Assembly (NCBI GenBank): GCA_937907395.1
Contig: CALCII010000011.1
Coordinates: forward strand, 868,001-932,000
Origin: an uncultured Chitinophagaceae bacterium
GTDB taxonomy: Bacteria > Bacteroidota > Bacteroidia > Chitinophagales > Chitinophagaceae
Direction: 5' to 3'
DNA length: 64,000 nucleotides
Part shown: positions 45,001 through 52,494 of the stretch, one piece after another
Layout of the letters: every line of letters starts with the position of its first letter
Numbering within the stretch: the first letter of the stretch is position 1
The notes under the pieces: generated by a model
What the model was told of the DNA's origin: nothing
Database searches by the model: none
What the model saw: only the letters and a program-made list of their open reading frames with translations
Position numbers and translations under genes: made by a program

Positions 45001-46428
45001 TGAAATACAACCGCTGCTGTTTTTCACTGTCACATTATAAGATCCGGGAGCCACTCCTGTAAATACACCTGTGGTATTCGTATAAGTTGATCCATCAATA
45101 CTGAAGGTATTTCCTGCAGTAAGTGGAGCTGTGATTGTAATTGTTCCTGTTGGAGTTGAACAGGTGGGTTGTGCTGTTACAGATACTGTAGGTGCTGAAG
45201 GAACAGGGTTAACAGTTACCGTTACAGTTTTAGTTGTAGGACAACCGGAAGGGGTTGCGCTGGTAACGGTATATGTATTACCGCCAAGAGTAGTTGGGCT
45301 GGCTGTTACAGTTGCACCACTGGTGGTATTCAATCCGGTGCCGGGACTCCAGCTATAGGTGCCGTTACCACCACTGGCAGTAAGATTTACACTTTGTCCG
45401 TTACAGATAGATGGTGCAGAAGGATTGATATCAAGAATGTTTACACCTGAATTTGCTGCAAGCGTGAAATTGCAAAGGTCACCATTGGCTCCATCCATCA
45501 GCAAATAATAGGTATTGCCAACTGTAAGTCCGGTTGCATAGATCACCGAAATCAATGGCTTGCCCGATGCCGGGTAAGGATAAATACGGTTGTAACATCC
45601 ATATGTTGTTACTGCTCCCCCACAAGAAGGTGTACTGAAGAACAACATCTGAATACCACCATTCACATTGTTGAATCCGTTGTTAGATGATGTAACCCAA
45701 ACAGAGAATGATACAGTAGTTGATGCTGCAACAAATTTTACAAATGTGTTATTGTTCAATCCAAAACAACAAGCGGCATCCAAAGCGGCCCAGGATTGTT
45801 TAGGCGTACTCACTGTGCTTCCGCATGCGCCATTGAAATCACAAATAGAGGAAGCACTGGCACAGTTAGCGCTTGATGGAATGGTAGTGGTACAGGGTGG
45901 TAAAGCGGGAGGTGGGGGGGCGGGTGTATTATTAAAAGTTAATGACCAGCTGGTAACGCTTCCTGCATTACCGCTGTTTCTTCTGTCAACAATACATAAC
46001 GACCAGGTACCGTTTGCGTTCTGACCATTGTTCACGGCGCCAAGATGGCCTTCCGGAAGAAAAGTGCCTGTAAAGGGAGATGCCCCAAACTTTACAGGGT
46101 TGGTTGCTGTTGCTGTAAATACAGTACTGGTATAGTTAGCACCTGCTCCGTTTTGAATAGATAAAGGAACATAAGTTCCGTCGGGTGCCTGCAACAAAAT
46201 CTCTAATTCATCATCCTGAGGATGGGTGATATTGATTCGCACGGAAGCAAGTCCGTTGCTGCTGTTAATGACGCCTACACCAGAAACTGTGATAGGAAAA
46301 CAAGTGTAGATAGATCCTGAAGCTGGGGCTGTACCGGGAATAGATCCTCCCGTGCTGTTTGTAAATGTCTGGCTCTTTGCACTAATGATAATAAGGCAAC
46401 TTAGCAGCAATAGTTTTAATTGTTTCAT
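42058..46428 (-). CDS. Giant secreted repeat adhesin with P-domain, 12 tandem ~80-residue repeats and gliding-motility C-terminal domain
   Basis: Cell-surface protein of 1456 residues. A signal peptide (about 1-19) is followed by a proprotein-convertase P-like domain (about 25-168: RINITHPQDDELEILLQAPDGT, NGTWSLCIVDRRNSG). A Cys-containing module (about 175-330) and a PKD/SprB-like module (NPSAPSICNGQSVNLTASGG, about 335-405) come next. Twelve consecutive repeats (about 408-1365) share the core QPTCSVATGTITITAPTG ... YTNTTGVF ... GNYNVTVKNSSGCIS; the last is divergent. The C-terminus (FIPNVFSPNGDGKNDILYV ... IFNQWGEKVF, about 1370-1456) is the gliding-motility-associated, type B T9SS sorting domain. 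Export by T9SS and surface attachment are inferred from this domain. Ligand unknown. Confidence 0.92.
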   Translation of the reverse strand: MKQLKLLLLSCLIIISAKSQTFTNSTGGSIPGTAPASGSIYTCFPITVSGVGVINSSNGLASVRINITHPQDDELEILLQAPDGTYVPLSIQNGAGANYTSTVFTATATNPVKFGASPFTGTFLPEGHLGAVNNGQNANGTWSLCIVDRRNSGNAGSVTSWSLTFNNTPAPPPPALPPCTTTIPSSANCASASSICDFNGACGSTVSTPKQSWAALDAACCFGLNNNTFVKFVAASTTVSFSVWVTSSNNGFNNVNGGIQMLFFSTPSCGGAVTTYGCYNRIYPYPASGKPLISVIYATGLTVGNTYYLLMDGANGDLCNFTLAANSGVNILDINPSAPSICNGQSVNLTASGGNGTYSWSPGTGLNTTSGATVTASPTTLGGNTYTVTSATPSGCPTTKTVTVTVNPVPSAPTVSVTAQPTCSTPTGTITITAPLTAGNTFSIDGSTYTNTTGVFTGVAPGSYNVTVKNSSGCISPLASVTVNNAPAAPAAPTASVTVQPTCSVNTGTITITAPTGAGFTYSVDGTTYTNTTGVFAGLTPGNYNVTAKNSSGCISPITVLTVNAAPSAPAAPTASVTVQPTCSVNTGTITITAPTGAGFTYSVDGTTYTNTTGVFAGLAPGNYNVTAKNSSGCISPVTVLTVNAAPSAPAAPTATVTAQPTCSVATGTITITAPTGAGFTYSVDGTTYTNTTGVFAGLAAGNYNVTVKNSSGCISAATVLTVNAQPPTPAAPTASVTAQPTCSVATGTITITAPTGAGLTYSINGSTYTNTTGVFTSVAAGNYNVTVKNSSGCISTATVVTVNAQPTTPAAPTATVTAQPTCSTPTGTITITAPLTAGNSFSIDGSTYTNTTGVFSGLTPGNYNVTVKNSSGCISTATVLTVNAAPAGPAAPTVTVTAQPICTVATGTITITAPTGAGLTYSINGSTYTNTTGVFTSVASGSYNVTVKNSSGCISTATVVTVNAQPPTPAAPTGTVTQPTCTVATGTITVTAPTGAGLTYSIDGSTYTNTTGVFNTLAAGNYNVTVKNSNGCISTVTVLTVNAQPATPVAPTVSVTAQPTCTVATGTITITAPTGAGLTYSIDGTTYTNTTGVFSGVASGNYNVTVKNSSGCISTATAVTVNAQPPTPAAPTGNVTQPTCTVATGTITVTAPTGAGLTYSIDGSTYTNTTGVFNNLAAGNYNVTVKNSNGCISAVTVLTVNAQPSTPVAPSANVTQPTCSVSTGTITVTAPTGTGLSYSTDGTTYTNTTGIFSNLAPGTYNVTVKNSSGCISPAASFTVNAAPVTPATPLATVSVAPTCILPKGTVVIATPTGTSLEYAVNGGAYQSSPSFTDLAPGSYSFTVRNSVSGCVSAPFAITIAPPDCKDDTFIPNVFSPNGDGKNDILYVRGTNIKTMQLIIFNQWGEKVFESTSQQNGWNGTFKNKPQPVGVYVYVLQVMLNNGSLLNLKGSVTLIR
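42560..45205 (-). repeat. DNA tandem repeat (~240 bp period, eleven close copies) inside the adhesin gene
   Basis: Eleven units of 237-246 bp lie in phase with the reading frame, plus one divergent unit downstream. Two neighbouring pairs (units 7-8 and 9-10 of the protein) repeat the same alternation, a full-length unit followed by one shortened in VTQPTC, showing duplication of a two-unit block. Such DNA can change copy number by recombination. Confidence 0.88.
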
Positions 46429-46790
46429 AGCTCGTGCTGATTTTTTTGAAACTGATACTTAATTATTAAATAGCCGGCTGGAGTAACTTGTTTGATTGAT
46501 GACAGCCAACTTCGGTTCAGCTGTAAATAACACAGTGGAAATGCGTCTCAAAAAAGCAGAAATCCCATCCGTTGGGAAAACAAATCGTTTAACCATGAAT
46601 TACTCTAAGGTATCTTTTAACAGCGGCAGCAATCATTTTATTGTTTATAGCAAGAAAATGAAAAAAAAGTATTGATAAAGGTAATTGTATTTGGCCTTCT
46701 AATACCTCTTTCAATGAAAGATTTACAGAAAATTCATCTCAAAACGGACAAATTGTGAATAAGAGCCGTTTTTAAAGCGAAATTTGCAAA
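46429..46790. other. Divergent intergenic region between the adhesin gene and queA
   Basis: 362 bases without a supported gene; a 26-codon frame starting near 46595 has nothing to recommend it. The queA-proximal end carries a weak promoter-like pair: TTGTG (46753-46757) and GAAATTTG (46779-46786, one mismatch to TAnnTTTG), four bases before the queA ATG. No promoter word was found for the adhesin gene. Confidence 0.4.
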
Positions 46791-48023
46791 ATGCAACATC
46801 CTTCTGAGATTCAAATAAAAGATTATACCTACGAACTTCCTTCTAACCGTATTGCAAAATACCCGTTGAGTGAACGGGATCTGAGTAAATTGTTGATTTA
46901 CAAGGATGGAGCAATATCAGAAGATGTATATCGCAATATCGGCACTTATTTGTCGACCGGAACTACACTCCTCTTTAATAATACCAGAGTGATTGAAGCA
47001 AGGCTGTTTTTTCAAAAATCTACAGGAAGTATAATTGAGGTTTTTTGCCTGGAACCGGCCCATTACCAGGAAATCAGCCTTTCGATGAGCAGCCATAGTG
47101 CTGTTCGATGGAATTGCCTGGTGGGAGGGGCTTCCAAATGGAAAGAAAAAAAGCTTGAAAAGAAAATTGAGGCAGGCACTAAAACTATCAGCCTTTTTGC
47201 AGAAATCATTGAACGTCTGCCTGATTGTTTTGTGGTTGAATTCAGCTGGACAAACGATCAGTTGGCGTTTGGTGAAGTATTGCACCTGGCAGGTGTGATT
47301 CCATTGCCCCCGTATCTCAACAGGGATGCCGAAGCGGCTGACTATGAGCGTTATCAAACCGTATATGCAAAGCAGGAAGGGAGTGTGGCGGCACCTACAG
47401 CCGGGCTCCATTTCACAGATCAACTCCTGGACCAATTGCGGCAAAAGGGAATCCATCAGCTATATGTAACCCTGCATGTGGGTATGGGTACTTTCCGGCA
47501 GGTGAAATCGGAAACCATGAAAGATCACGACATGCACAAAGAATGGATTCTTGTAAATAAGGAAACCATTTCCCGGCTGTTGGATCAGGTCGATGGGGCA
47601 CCTGTCATTCCTGTTGGAACCACTTCCTTCCGAACGCTGGAATCGCTCTTCTGGATGGGAGCCAAAGCCCACCTGACCCCCGAAGCAACTATTGAAGAAT
47701 TACAAGTGAAGCAGTGGGATGCATATGAGCCTGCTTTGCAAAACATCTCAGCAAAAGAATCACTGCGGGCGCTGTTGAACCGGATGGAAACATTGCAATT
47801 GGATCAGATTCATTGTCATACTCAATTATTAGTAGCCCCCGGTTATAAAGTACGTTTAGCGAAAGTACTGGTGACCAATTTTCACCAGCCAGATTCCACT
47901 TTGCTGTTACTGGTGGCGGCTATTACAGGCGATGACTGGCGCAAAATCTACCAATATGCTCTTGAAAATGATTTTCGTTTTCTGAGTTATGGCGATGGCT
48001 GTTTGCTTTGGGTTCGGCAATAA
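46791..48023 (+). CDS. queA: S-adenosylmethionine:tRNA ribosyltransferase-isomerase
   Basis: Cytoplasmic enzyme of queuosine biosynthesis that transfers and isomerises the ribosyl part of SAM to preQ1 in tRNA, giving epoxyqueuosine (410 residues). Motifs: YELPSNRIAKYPLSERDLSKLL at the N-terminus, FNNTRVIEARLFFQK, QEGSVAAPTAGLHFTDQLL (about 200-218), HVGMGTFRQVK, GTTSFRTLES and the C-terminal LVTNFHQPDSTLLLLVAAITG. It is ~60 residues longer than E. coli QueA; the extra length is spread through the middle. No other queuosine gene is adjacent. Confidence 0.95.
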   Translation: MQHPSEIQIKDYTYELPSNRIAKYPLSERDLSKLLIYKDGAISEDVYRNIGTYLSTGTTLLFNNTRVIEARLFFQKSTGSIIEVFCLEPAHYQEISLSMSSHSAVRWNCLVGGASKWKEKKLEKKIEAGTKTISLFAEIIERLPDCFVVEFSWTNDQLAFGEVLHLAGVIPLPPYLNRDAEAADYERYQTVYAKQEGSVAAPTAGLHFTDQLLDQLRQKGIHQLYVTLHVGMGTFRQVKSETMKDHDMHKEWILVNKETISRLLDQVDGAPVIPVGTTSFRTLESLFWMGAKAHLTPEATIEELQVKQWDAYEPALQNISAKESLRALLNRMETLQLDQIHCHTQLLVAPGYKVRLAKVLVTNFHQPDSTLLLLVAAITGDDWRKIYQYALENDFRFLSYGDGCLLWVRQ

Positions 48024-48171
48024 GCCCCGAAACGTTGAATAATATATACGAATGCTTGTTCTCTTTTTCTGCTCAACATTTTATTGCAGATCTGGTTCCT
48101 TCTGCTACCTTTGACTCTTGTACTAACCAGGAAATTTTCTTTGGTTCGTATCCTCACTTAAAAAGCCAATT

Positions 48172-50163
48172 GTGGGAAAGCACACTGAAAAAGCCACCGC
48201 AGCCGGACTACTGGTTGCATTAGGAATTATTTATGGTGATATTGGAACGTCACCTTTGTACGTTCTCAATGCCATTATTTCCGGAAAAGAAGTTTCTGAA
48301 TTTTTAATTGTAGGAGCGCTGTCCTGTATTATCTGGACTCTAACGCTTCAAACAACAGTTAAATATGTGATTCTAACGCTCAAAGCCGATAACAGGGGTG
48401 AGGGTGGTATCTTTTCCTTATACACCTTAGTTCGAAGAAGAAAAAAATGGCTGGTCATTCCGGCTATGGTGGGTGGCGCTGCTTTGCTGGCCGATGGTAT
48501 GATTACTCCGCCCATCTCTGTTACTTCTGCTATTGAAGGTTTAAAACAGATTCCAAAATTTCACAGCATTCATCAAACCACGGTTGTTTATATCGTAATA
48601 GGAATTCTTGTATTTCTCTTTTTACTGCAACAGTTTGGAACGAATTATATTGGAAGATGGTTTGGTCCCATTATGCTTGTATGGTTTGGTATGCTGGCTG
48701 TATTGGGAATGACACATCTCACAGATGAATTCAGTGTTTTCAAAGCGCTCAATCCTTATTATGCAATTGAGTTATTGGTAGTATATCCCAATGGATTCTG
48801 GATACTGGGAGCTGTATTCCTGTGTACAACTGGTGCCGAAGCATTGTATAGTGACCTTGGGCATTGCGGCCGTTCTAATATCAGGTATTCATGGGTGTTT
48901 GTAAAAACCTGTTTAATTATCAATTATCTCGGTCAGGGTGCGTGGCTCTTATCAAATCACACAGGCGATGTTATTACCTCTCAAATGATTGAAACAGGAT
49001 TTAATTCCTTTTATGGTGTAATGCCATCCTGGTTTCGCTTAACCGGACTTTTAATTGCAACAAGTGCCGCAATTATTGCCAGCCAGGCCTTAATCAGTGG
49101 ATCATTTACACTGATCAGTGAGGCAATGCGACTGAACCTTTGGCCGAAGTTTAAAATTAATTATCCAAGTGAAGAAAGAGGACAGTTGTTTATTCCTGCT
49201 ATTAATCTTATGTTGTTTATTGGATGTGTGGGAATTGTTCTTTATTTCAGATCGGCTTCAAGGATGGAAGCAGCCTATGGTTTAGCCATTACTTTATGTA
49301 TGTTGGCAACTACCATCCTGTTCTCAAATTATCTCGTTTCACATAGGGTAAAATCACCTTTGATCTATCTGTTTCTTGTAGTCTATTTATCAATTGAGAT
49401 GAGTTTCCTGGCGGCCAATCTGCTAAAGTTTATGCACGGTGGTTACATTGCATTGCTGGTAGGCGGGTTACTATTTACAATTATGTATGTGTGGTTCCGG
49501 GCACGCAAGATCAAAAACCGATATGTTGAATTTGTACGGCTGGAACATTACCTTCCTATGTTGCAGGAGTTGAGTAATGATCTTACCGTTAATAAATATG
49601 CTACACATCTCGTTTATCTTACCAGTGCCAATAATCCGCACGAGATAGAACATAAAATCATTTATTCCATTCTGAATCGCAAACCAAAGCGTGCCGATAT
49701 TTATTGGTTTGTACATGTTGATACAGTGGATGATCCTTATACCTGCGAGTATACAGTTGAAACCATTATCCCTAATGAAGTAATACGTGTTGAATTCCGT
49801 CTTGGTTTCCGGATGCAGCCCCGCATTAATCTCATGTTCCGGAAGGTGGTGGAGGATATGGTGACGAACAAAGAAGTAAACATCACCAGCCGGTACGAAA
49901 GCCTTCAGCGAAATAATGTGGTGGGCGACTTCCAGTTTATTGTAATGGAGAAATTCCTGAGCCAGGACAACGAACTTCCATTCACAGAGAAAGTGGTCAT
50001 GCGCACATATTTTGCGTTGAAAAAAATCAGTTTGTCGGAAGAAAAAGGTTTCGGACTGGATCAAAGCAATGTATTCGTGGAAAAATTCCCGCTCATTGTG
50101 GCGCCAATCAGTAACCTGAAGCTGAAACGGATTTATCCCGAGGAAGAAGAATTTGCACTCTGA
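48172..50163 (+). CDS. kup: KUP/HAK/KT family potassium uptake protein
   Basis: Inner-membrane K+ transporter, probably a K+/H+ symporter (663 residues). The start is a GTG at 48172 followed by the family opening GLLVALGIIYGDIGTSPLYVLNAI; no ATG fits. Twelve hydrophobic helices fill the first ~430 residues, with ALKADNRGEGGIFSLYTLVRR (about 70-90), GAVFLCTTGAEALYSDLGHCG (about 212-232) and NYLGQGAWLL. The last ~200 residues form the cytoplasmic domain. It follows queA by 148 bases and leads, 57 bases later, to the first hydrolase gene. Confidence 0.96.
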   Translation: MGKHTEKATAAGLLVALGIIYGDIGTSPLYVLNAIISGKEVSEFLIVGALSCIIWTLTLQTTVKYVILTLKADNRGEGGIFSLYTLVRRRKKWLVIPAMVGGAALLADGMITPPISVTSAIEGLKQIPKFHSIHQTTVVYIVIGILVFLFLLQQFGTNYIGRWFGPIMLVWFGMLAVLGMTHLTDEFSVFKALNPYYAIELLVVYPNGFWILGAVFLCTTGAEALYSDLGHCGRSNIRYSWVFVKTCLIINYLGQGAWLLSNHTGDVITSQMIETGFNSFYGVMPSWFRLTGLLIATSAAIIASQALISGSFTLISEAMRLNLWPKFKINYPSEERGQLFIPAINLMLFIGCVGIVLYFRSASRMEAAYGLAITLCMLATTILFSNYLVSHRVKSPLIYLFLVVYLSIEMSFLAANLLKFMHGGYIALLVGGLLFTIMYVWFRARKIKNRYVEFVRLEHYLPMLQELSNDLTVNKYATHLVYLTSANNPHEIEHKIIYSILNRKPKRADIYWFVHVDTVDDPYTCEYTVETIIPNEVIRVEFRLGFRMQPRINLMFRKVVEDMVTNKEVNITSRYESLQRNNVVGDFQFIVMEKFLSQDNELPFTEKVVMRTYFALKKISLSEEKGFGLDQSNVFVEKFPLIVAPISNLKLKRIYPEEEEFAL

Positions 50164-50219
50164 TAAAGAGGATTGGATACGTGTAAAGGAATGCTTAATT
50201 TCAAAGCGAATACTTTACT

Positions 50220-51008
50220 GTGTCACATCTGCTTGTTTATATCATTATCGGTTATTTTGCGGTACTGCTGCTGGCCTACCTTATTCAGGAGCGTTTTATT
50301 TTTAAGCCTGAAAAACTTTCGGCCGATTTTCAGTTCAAATATGACGCACCCTTTCGTGAAATCAGTTTTACTCCCGAGCCGGGTGTAACCATCAGCGGCA
50401 TTCATTTTCAGGTACAAAATCCTTTGGGGCTGATCCTTTATTTTCATGGGAATACAAGAAGTATTAAAGGCTGGGGAAAATATGCCCGTGATTTTTACCG
50501 CTTCGGTTACGATGTGGTGTTGGTGGACTATCGTGGTTTTGGAAAAAGTACCGGCAAAAGAAGTGAAAAAGCCATGCTCAACGATATGCAGTTTGTTTAT
50601 GACGAGCTGGCGCTGCAATATCCGGAAGATCATATCATCGTTTATGGCAGAAGCATGGGCAGTGGGTTTGCTACCAAACTGGCTTCGGATAACCATCCCC
50701 GTTATTTAATACTCGATGCGCCTTATTTCAGCTTCCGGAAAGCGGCAGAACGCTTTCTTCCTTTTCTTCCCATGCGATGGGTGTTGCGTTACCAGTTGCG
50801 TACAGATAAGTGGATTGACGCCGTTAAATGCCACACCTATATTCTACATGGCACGAGAGACTGGTTGATACCGTTGAAGCATAGTAAAAAGCTGCAACAA
50901 CTGCATCCACGCCGCATTACACTGATACAGATAGAAGGAGGCGGGCATAACAACCTACCTTCTTTCCAGGAATATCATAATTTTTTAAGAGATATATTGA
51001 AAGTCTGA
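50220..51008 (+). CDS. Alpha/beta hydrolase, membrane-anchored (first of a tandem pair)
   Basis: 262-residue hydrolase starting at a GTG. A single N-terminal hydrophobic helix (LLVYIIIGYFAVLLLAYLI) anchors it, followed by an alpha/beta hydrolase fold of the serine-aminopeptidase/BEM46-like type. The oxyanion region is ILYFHGNTRS, the nucleophile elbow YGRSMGSG (Ser about 145), the acid Asp lies in HGTRDWLIP (about 218) and the His in EGGGHNNLP (about 243). The substrate is unknown. The next gene encodes a paralogue with the same layout and starts directly after this stop codon, so the two are co-transcribed. Confidence 0.88.
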   Translation: MSHLLVYIIIGYFAVLLLAYLIQERFIFKPEKLSADFQFKYDAPFREISFTPEPGVTISGIHFQVQNPLGLILYFHGNTRSIKGWGKYARDFYRFGYDVVLVDYRGFGKSTGKRSEKAMLNDMQFVYDELALQYPEDHIIVYGRSMGSGFATKLASDNHPRYLILDAPYFSFRKAAERFLPFLPMRWVLRYQLRTDKWIDAVKCHTYILHGTRDWLIPLKHSKKLQQLHPRRITLIQIEGGGHNNLPSFQEYHNFLRDILKV

Positions 51009-51827
51009 ATGAATCCCGAAGTCAAACAAAAATGGTCACGGGCATTGAAGATCACAATTGCGATGTATTGTGTTACAGGGATCACTTTGTGGCAATTGCA
51101 GGATTCATTGTTGTTTCATCCCACGCCATTGCCTGTTCATTATCAGTTTCATTTTAAACATAAATTCAGGGAATTGTTATTGCCCCTGAACGAGCATGAC
51201 CGGCTTAGCGTGGTTCAGTTTTATCCATTGGATTCACTCCATTCAAAAGGAATTGTGCTCTATTTTCATGGCAACCGTGAAAATATAAACCGGTATGCAC
51301 GGTTTGCAAACGATTTTTTAAATGCCGGCTATGAAGTATGGATGATGGATTATCCCGGTTATGGAAAAAGCAAAGGAGAACGAACAGAACAGCGGTTTTA
51401 TAATGATGCTGACTTACTGTATCAAATGACATTGAAACAAGTGGGTGCCGATAGCATCATCATCTATGGTAAGTCGCTGGGCACCGGTGTGGCATCGCAG
51501 CTGGCTTCTGAGAAAAAATGTAAACGATTAATACTCGAAACACCCTACCATAGTATTCCTTCGCTTGCCTGGTTTCATTTTCCGGTATATCCCACTTCTT
51601 ATATGGTAAGATTTCAGTTTCCTGTTTATAAATATTTACCGGAAGTAAAGGCACCGGTAACCATCTTTCATGGCACAAGAGACCAGTTAATTCCTTACAG
51701 GTATGCTTTGGACCTGAAAGAATTATTAAAACCCGGTGATGAATTTGTGACTATAAGGGGAGGATCGCACAATGACCTGGCAGATTATGATACGTATCAT
51801 CAGCAGCTGGCTGCAGCGCTGAAATAA
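51009..51827 (+). CDS. Alpha/beta hydrolase, membrane-anchored (second of a tandem pair)
   Basis: 272-residue paralogue of the preceding protein. An N-terminal hydrophobic segment (ALKITIAMYCVTGITLWQL) is followed by the same order of blocks: IVLYFHGNRENI, the nucleophile elbow YGKSLGTG (Ser about 155), HGTRDQLIPY with the acid Asp and RGGSHNDLADY with the His. The two proteins share motifs but have clearly diverged, so the duplication is old. Substrate unknown; an esterase or peptidase acting at the membrane is the most that can be said. It is convergent with the YceI gene, two bases apart. Confidence 0.88.
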   Translation: MNPEVKQKWSRALKITIAMYCVTGITLWQLQDSLLFHPTPLPVHYQFHFKHKFRELLLPLNEHDRLSVVQFYPLDSLHSKGIVLYFHGNRENINRYARFANDFLNAGYEVWMMDYPGYGKSKGERTEQRFYNDADLLYQMTLKQVGADSIIIYGKSLGTGVASQLASEKKCKRLILETPYHSIPSLAWFHFPVYPTSYMVRFQFPVYKYLPEVKAPVTIFHGTRDQLIPYRYALDLKELLKPGDEFVTIRGGSHNDLADYDTYHQQLAAALK

Positions 51828-51829
51828 AA

Positions 51830-52426
51830 TCAGTTTTCATTTATAATTACTGTCATGTCAAAGTTGATAGTAATCATATCATCGATACGGATCATATTGA
51901 GCGGAGTGCGGGGTTTTACATTGAAGTCGCTCATCAGCAATTCTTTACTGGCAATAAAACGGAAGAGGTGCGGACTCAGTTTGTTGATCTGTACGGGTAT
52001 CATTACCTGTTTGGTAACACCGGCAATGGTAAGATAAGTGGTGGCTTTGTAGTTGTACCAGTTATTAAGCGATAGTTGTGTGCTGTTATGTAAGGGTGTT
52101 GCTTCTGTAAGGAGTACCGTTGTATAGGGGAAGTCTTCTGCTTTTAAGGCCTTGTGCATATCCCTGTTCATCAATTTGTTCTTGCAGTTCATCAATGTGG
52201 TTTTGATGAGCAGTTTGGCATTGTTGAAGAGGATGGATTTTGTAGTTTCATTAACGGTTCCGCTAAGCGTACTTACAGGGAAATTATCATTGCAATAACA
52301 TTGGAAAGTATTTACACTTGTTGATCCGTTGAGGAACAGGCGGCTTTTTGCTTCCACCTGGTAAACAATTTTAAAATTATTGTCGGCAGGTAAGGCGAAC
52401 AATAAAAAGAGTGCAAGCCATTTCAT
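51830..52426 (-). CDS. YceI family periplasmic protein (divergent), last gene of the YceI-porin-YceI cassette
   Basis: 198-residue exported protein with a short signal peptide (MKWLALFLLFALPA). The lipocalin-like YceI plan is visible: SRLFLNGSTSVNTFQCYC, LLIKTTLMNCKNKLMNRDMHKALKAEDFPYTTVLL (the usual 'M-N-x-x-L-KAxxFP' block), TTYLTIAGVTKQVMIPVQI and a C-terminal strand DMITINFDMTVII. YceI proteins bind isoprenoid-type lipids in the periplasm; the ligand here is unknown. It lies 68 bases after the porin gene with a strong hairpin between them, so its expression may be lower than that of the upstream genes. Confidence 0.85.
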   Translation of the reverse strand: MKWLALFLLFALPADNNFKIVYQVEAKSRLFLNGSTSVNTFQCYCNDNFPVSTLSGTVNETTKSILFNNAKLLIKTTLMNCKNKLMNRDMHKALKAEDFPYTTVLLTEATPLHNSTQLSLNNWYNYKATTYLTIAGVTKQVMIPVQINKLSPHLFRFIASKELLMSDFNVKPRTPLNMIRIDDMITINFDMTVIINEN

Positions 52427-52446
52427 AATGCAGAATTAAATATAAG

Positions 52447-52476
52447 ACAAAGCCCTGTAATGGTACAGGGCTTTGT
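52447..52476 (-). terminator. Strong hairpin between the porin gene and the downstream YceI gene
   Basis: ACAAAGCCCTGTA and TACAGGGCTTTGT form a perfect 13-bp stem with a four-base loop. On the minus strand it is followed by CTTATATTT rather than a pure T run, so it could be a terminator, a partial attenuator or an mRNA-stabilising 3' hairpin. Confidence 0.6.
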
Positions 52477-52494
52477 TCATGGAGTATATGATTA

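Noticed and set aside
42560..45205. Non-coding satellite or CRISPR-like array
   Set aside because: The 240-bp periodicity is in frame with a 1456-codon gene and encodes a coherent domain repeat.
44205..45358. Plus-strand frames inside the adhesin gene (for example 45131-45358)
   Set aside because: They are complements of the low-complexity Thr/Val repeat codons and carry no independent signal.
46595..46675. A 26-codon frame before queA as a small gene
   Set aside because: No hydrophobic, motif or promoter support; it lies in AT-rich intergenic DNA.
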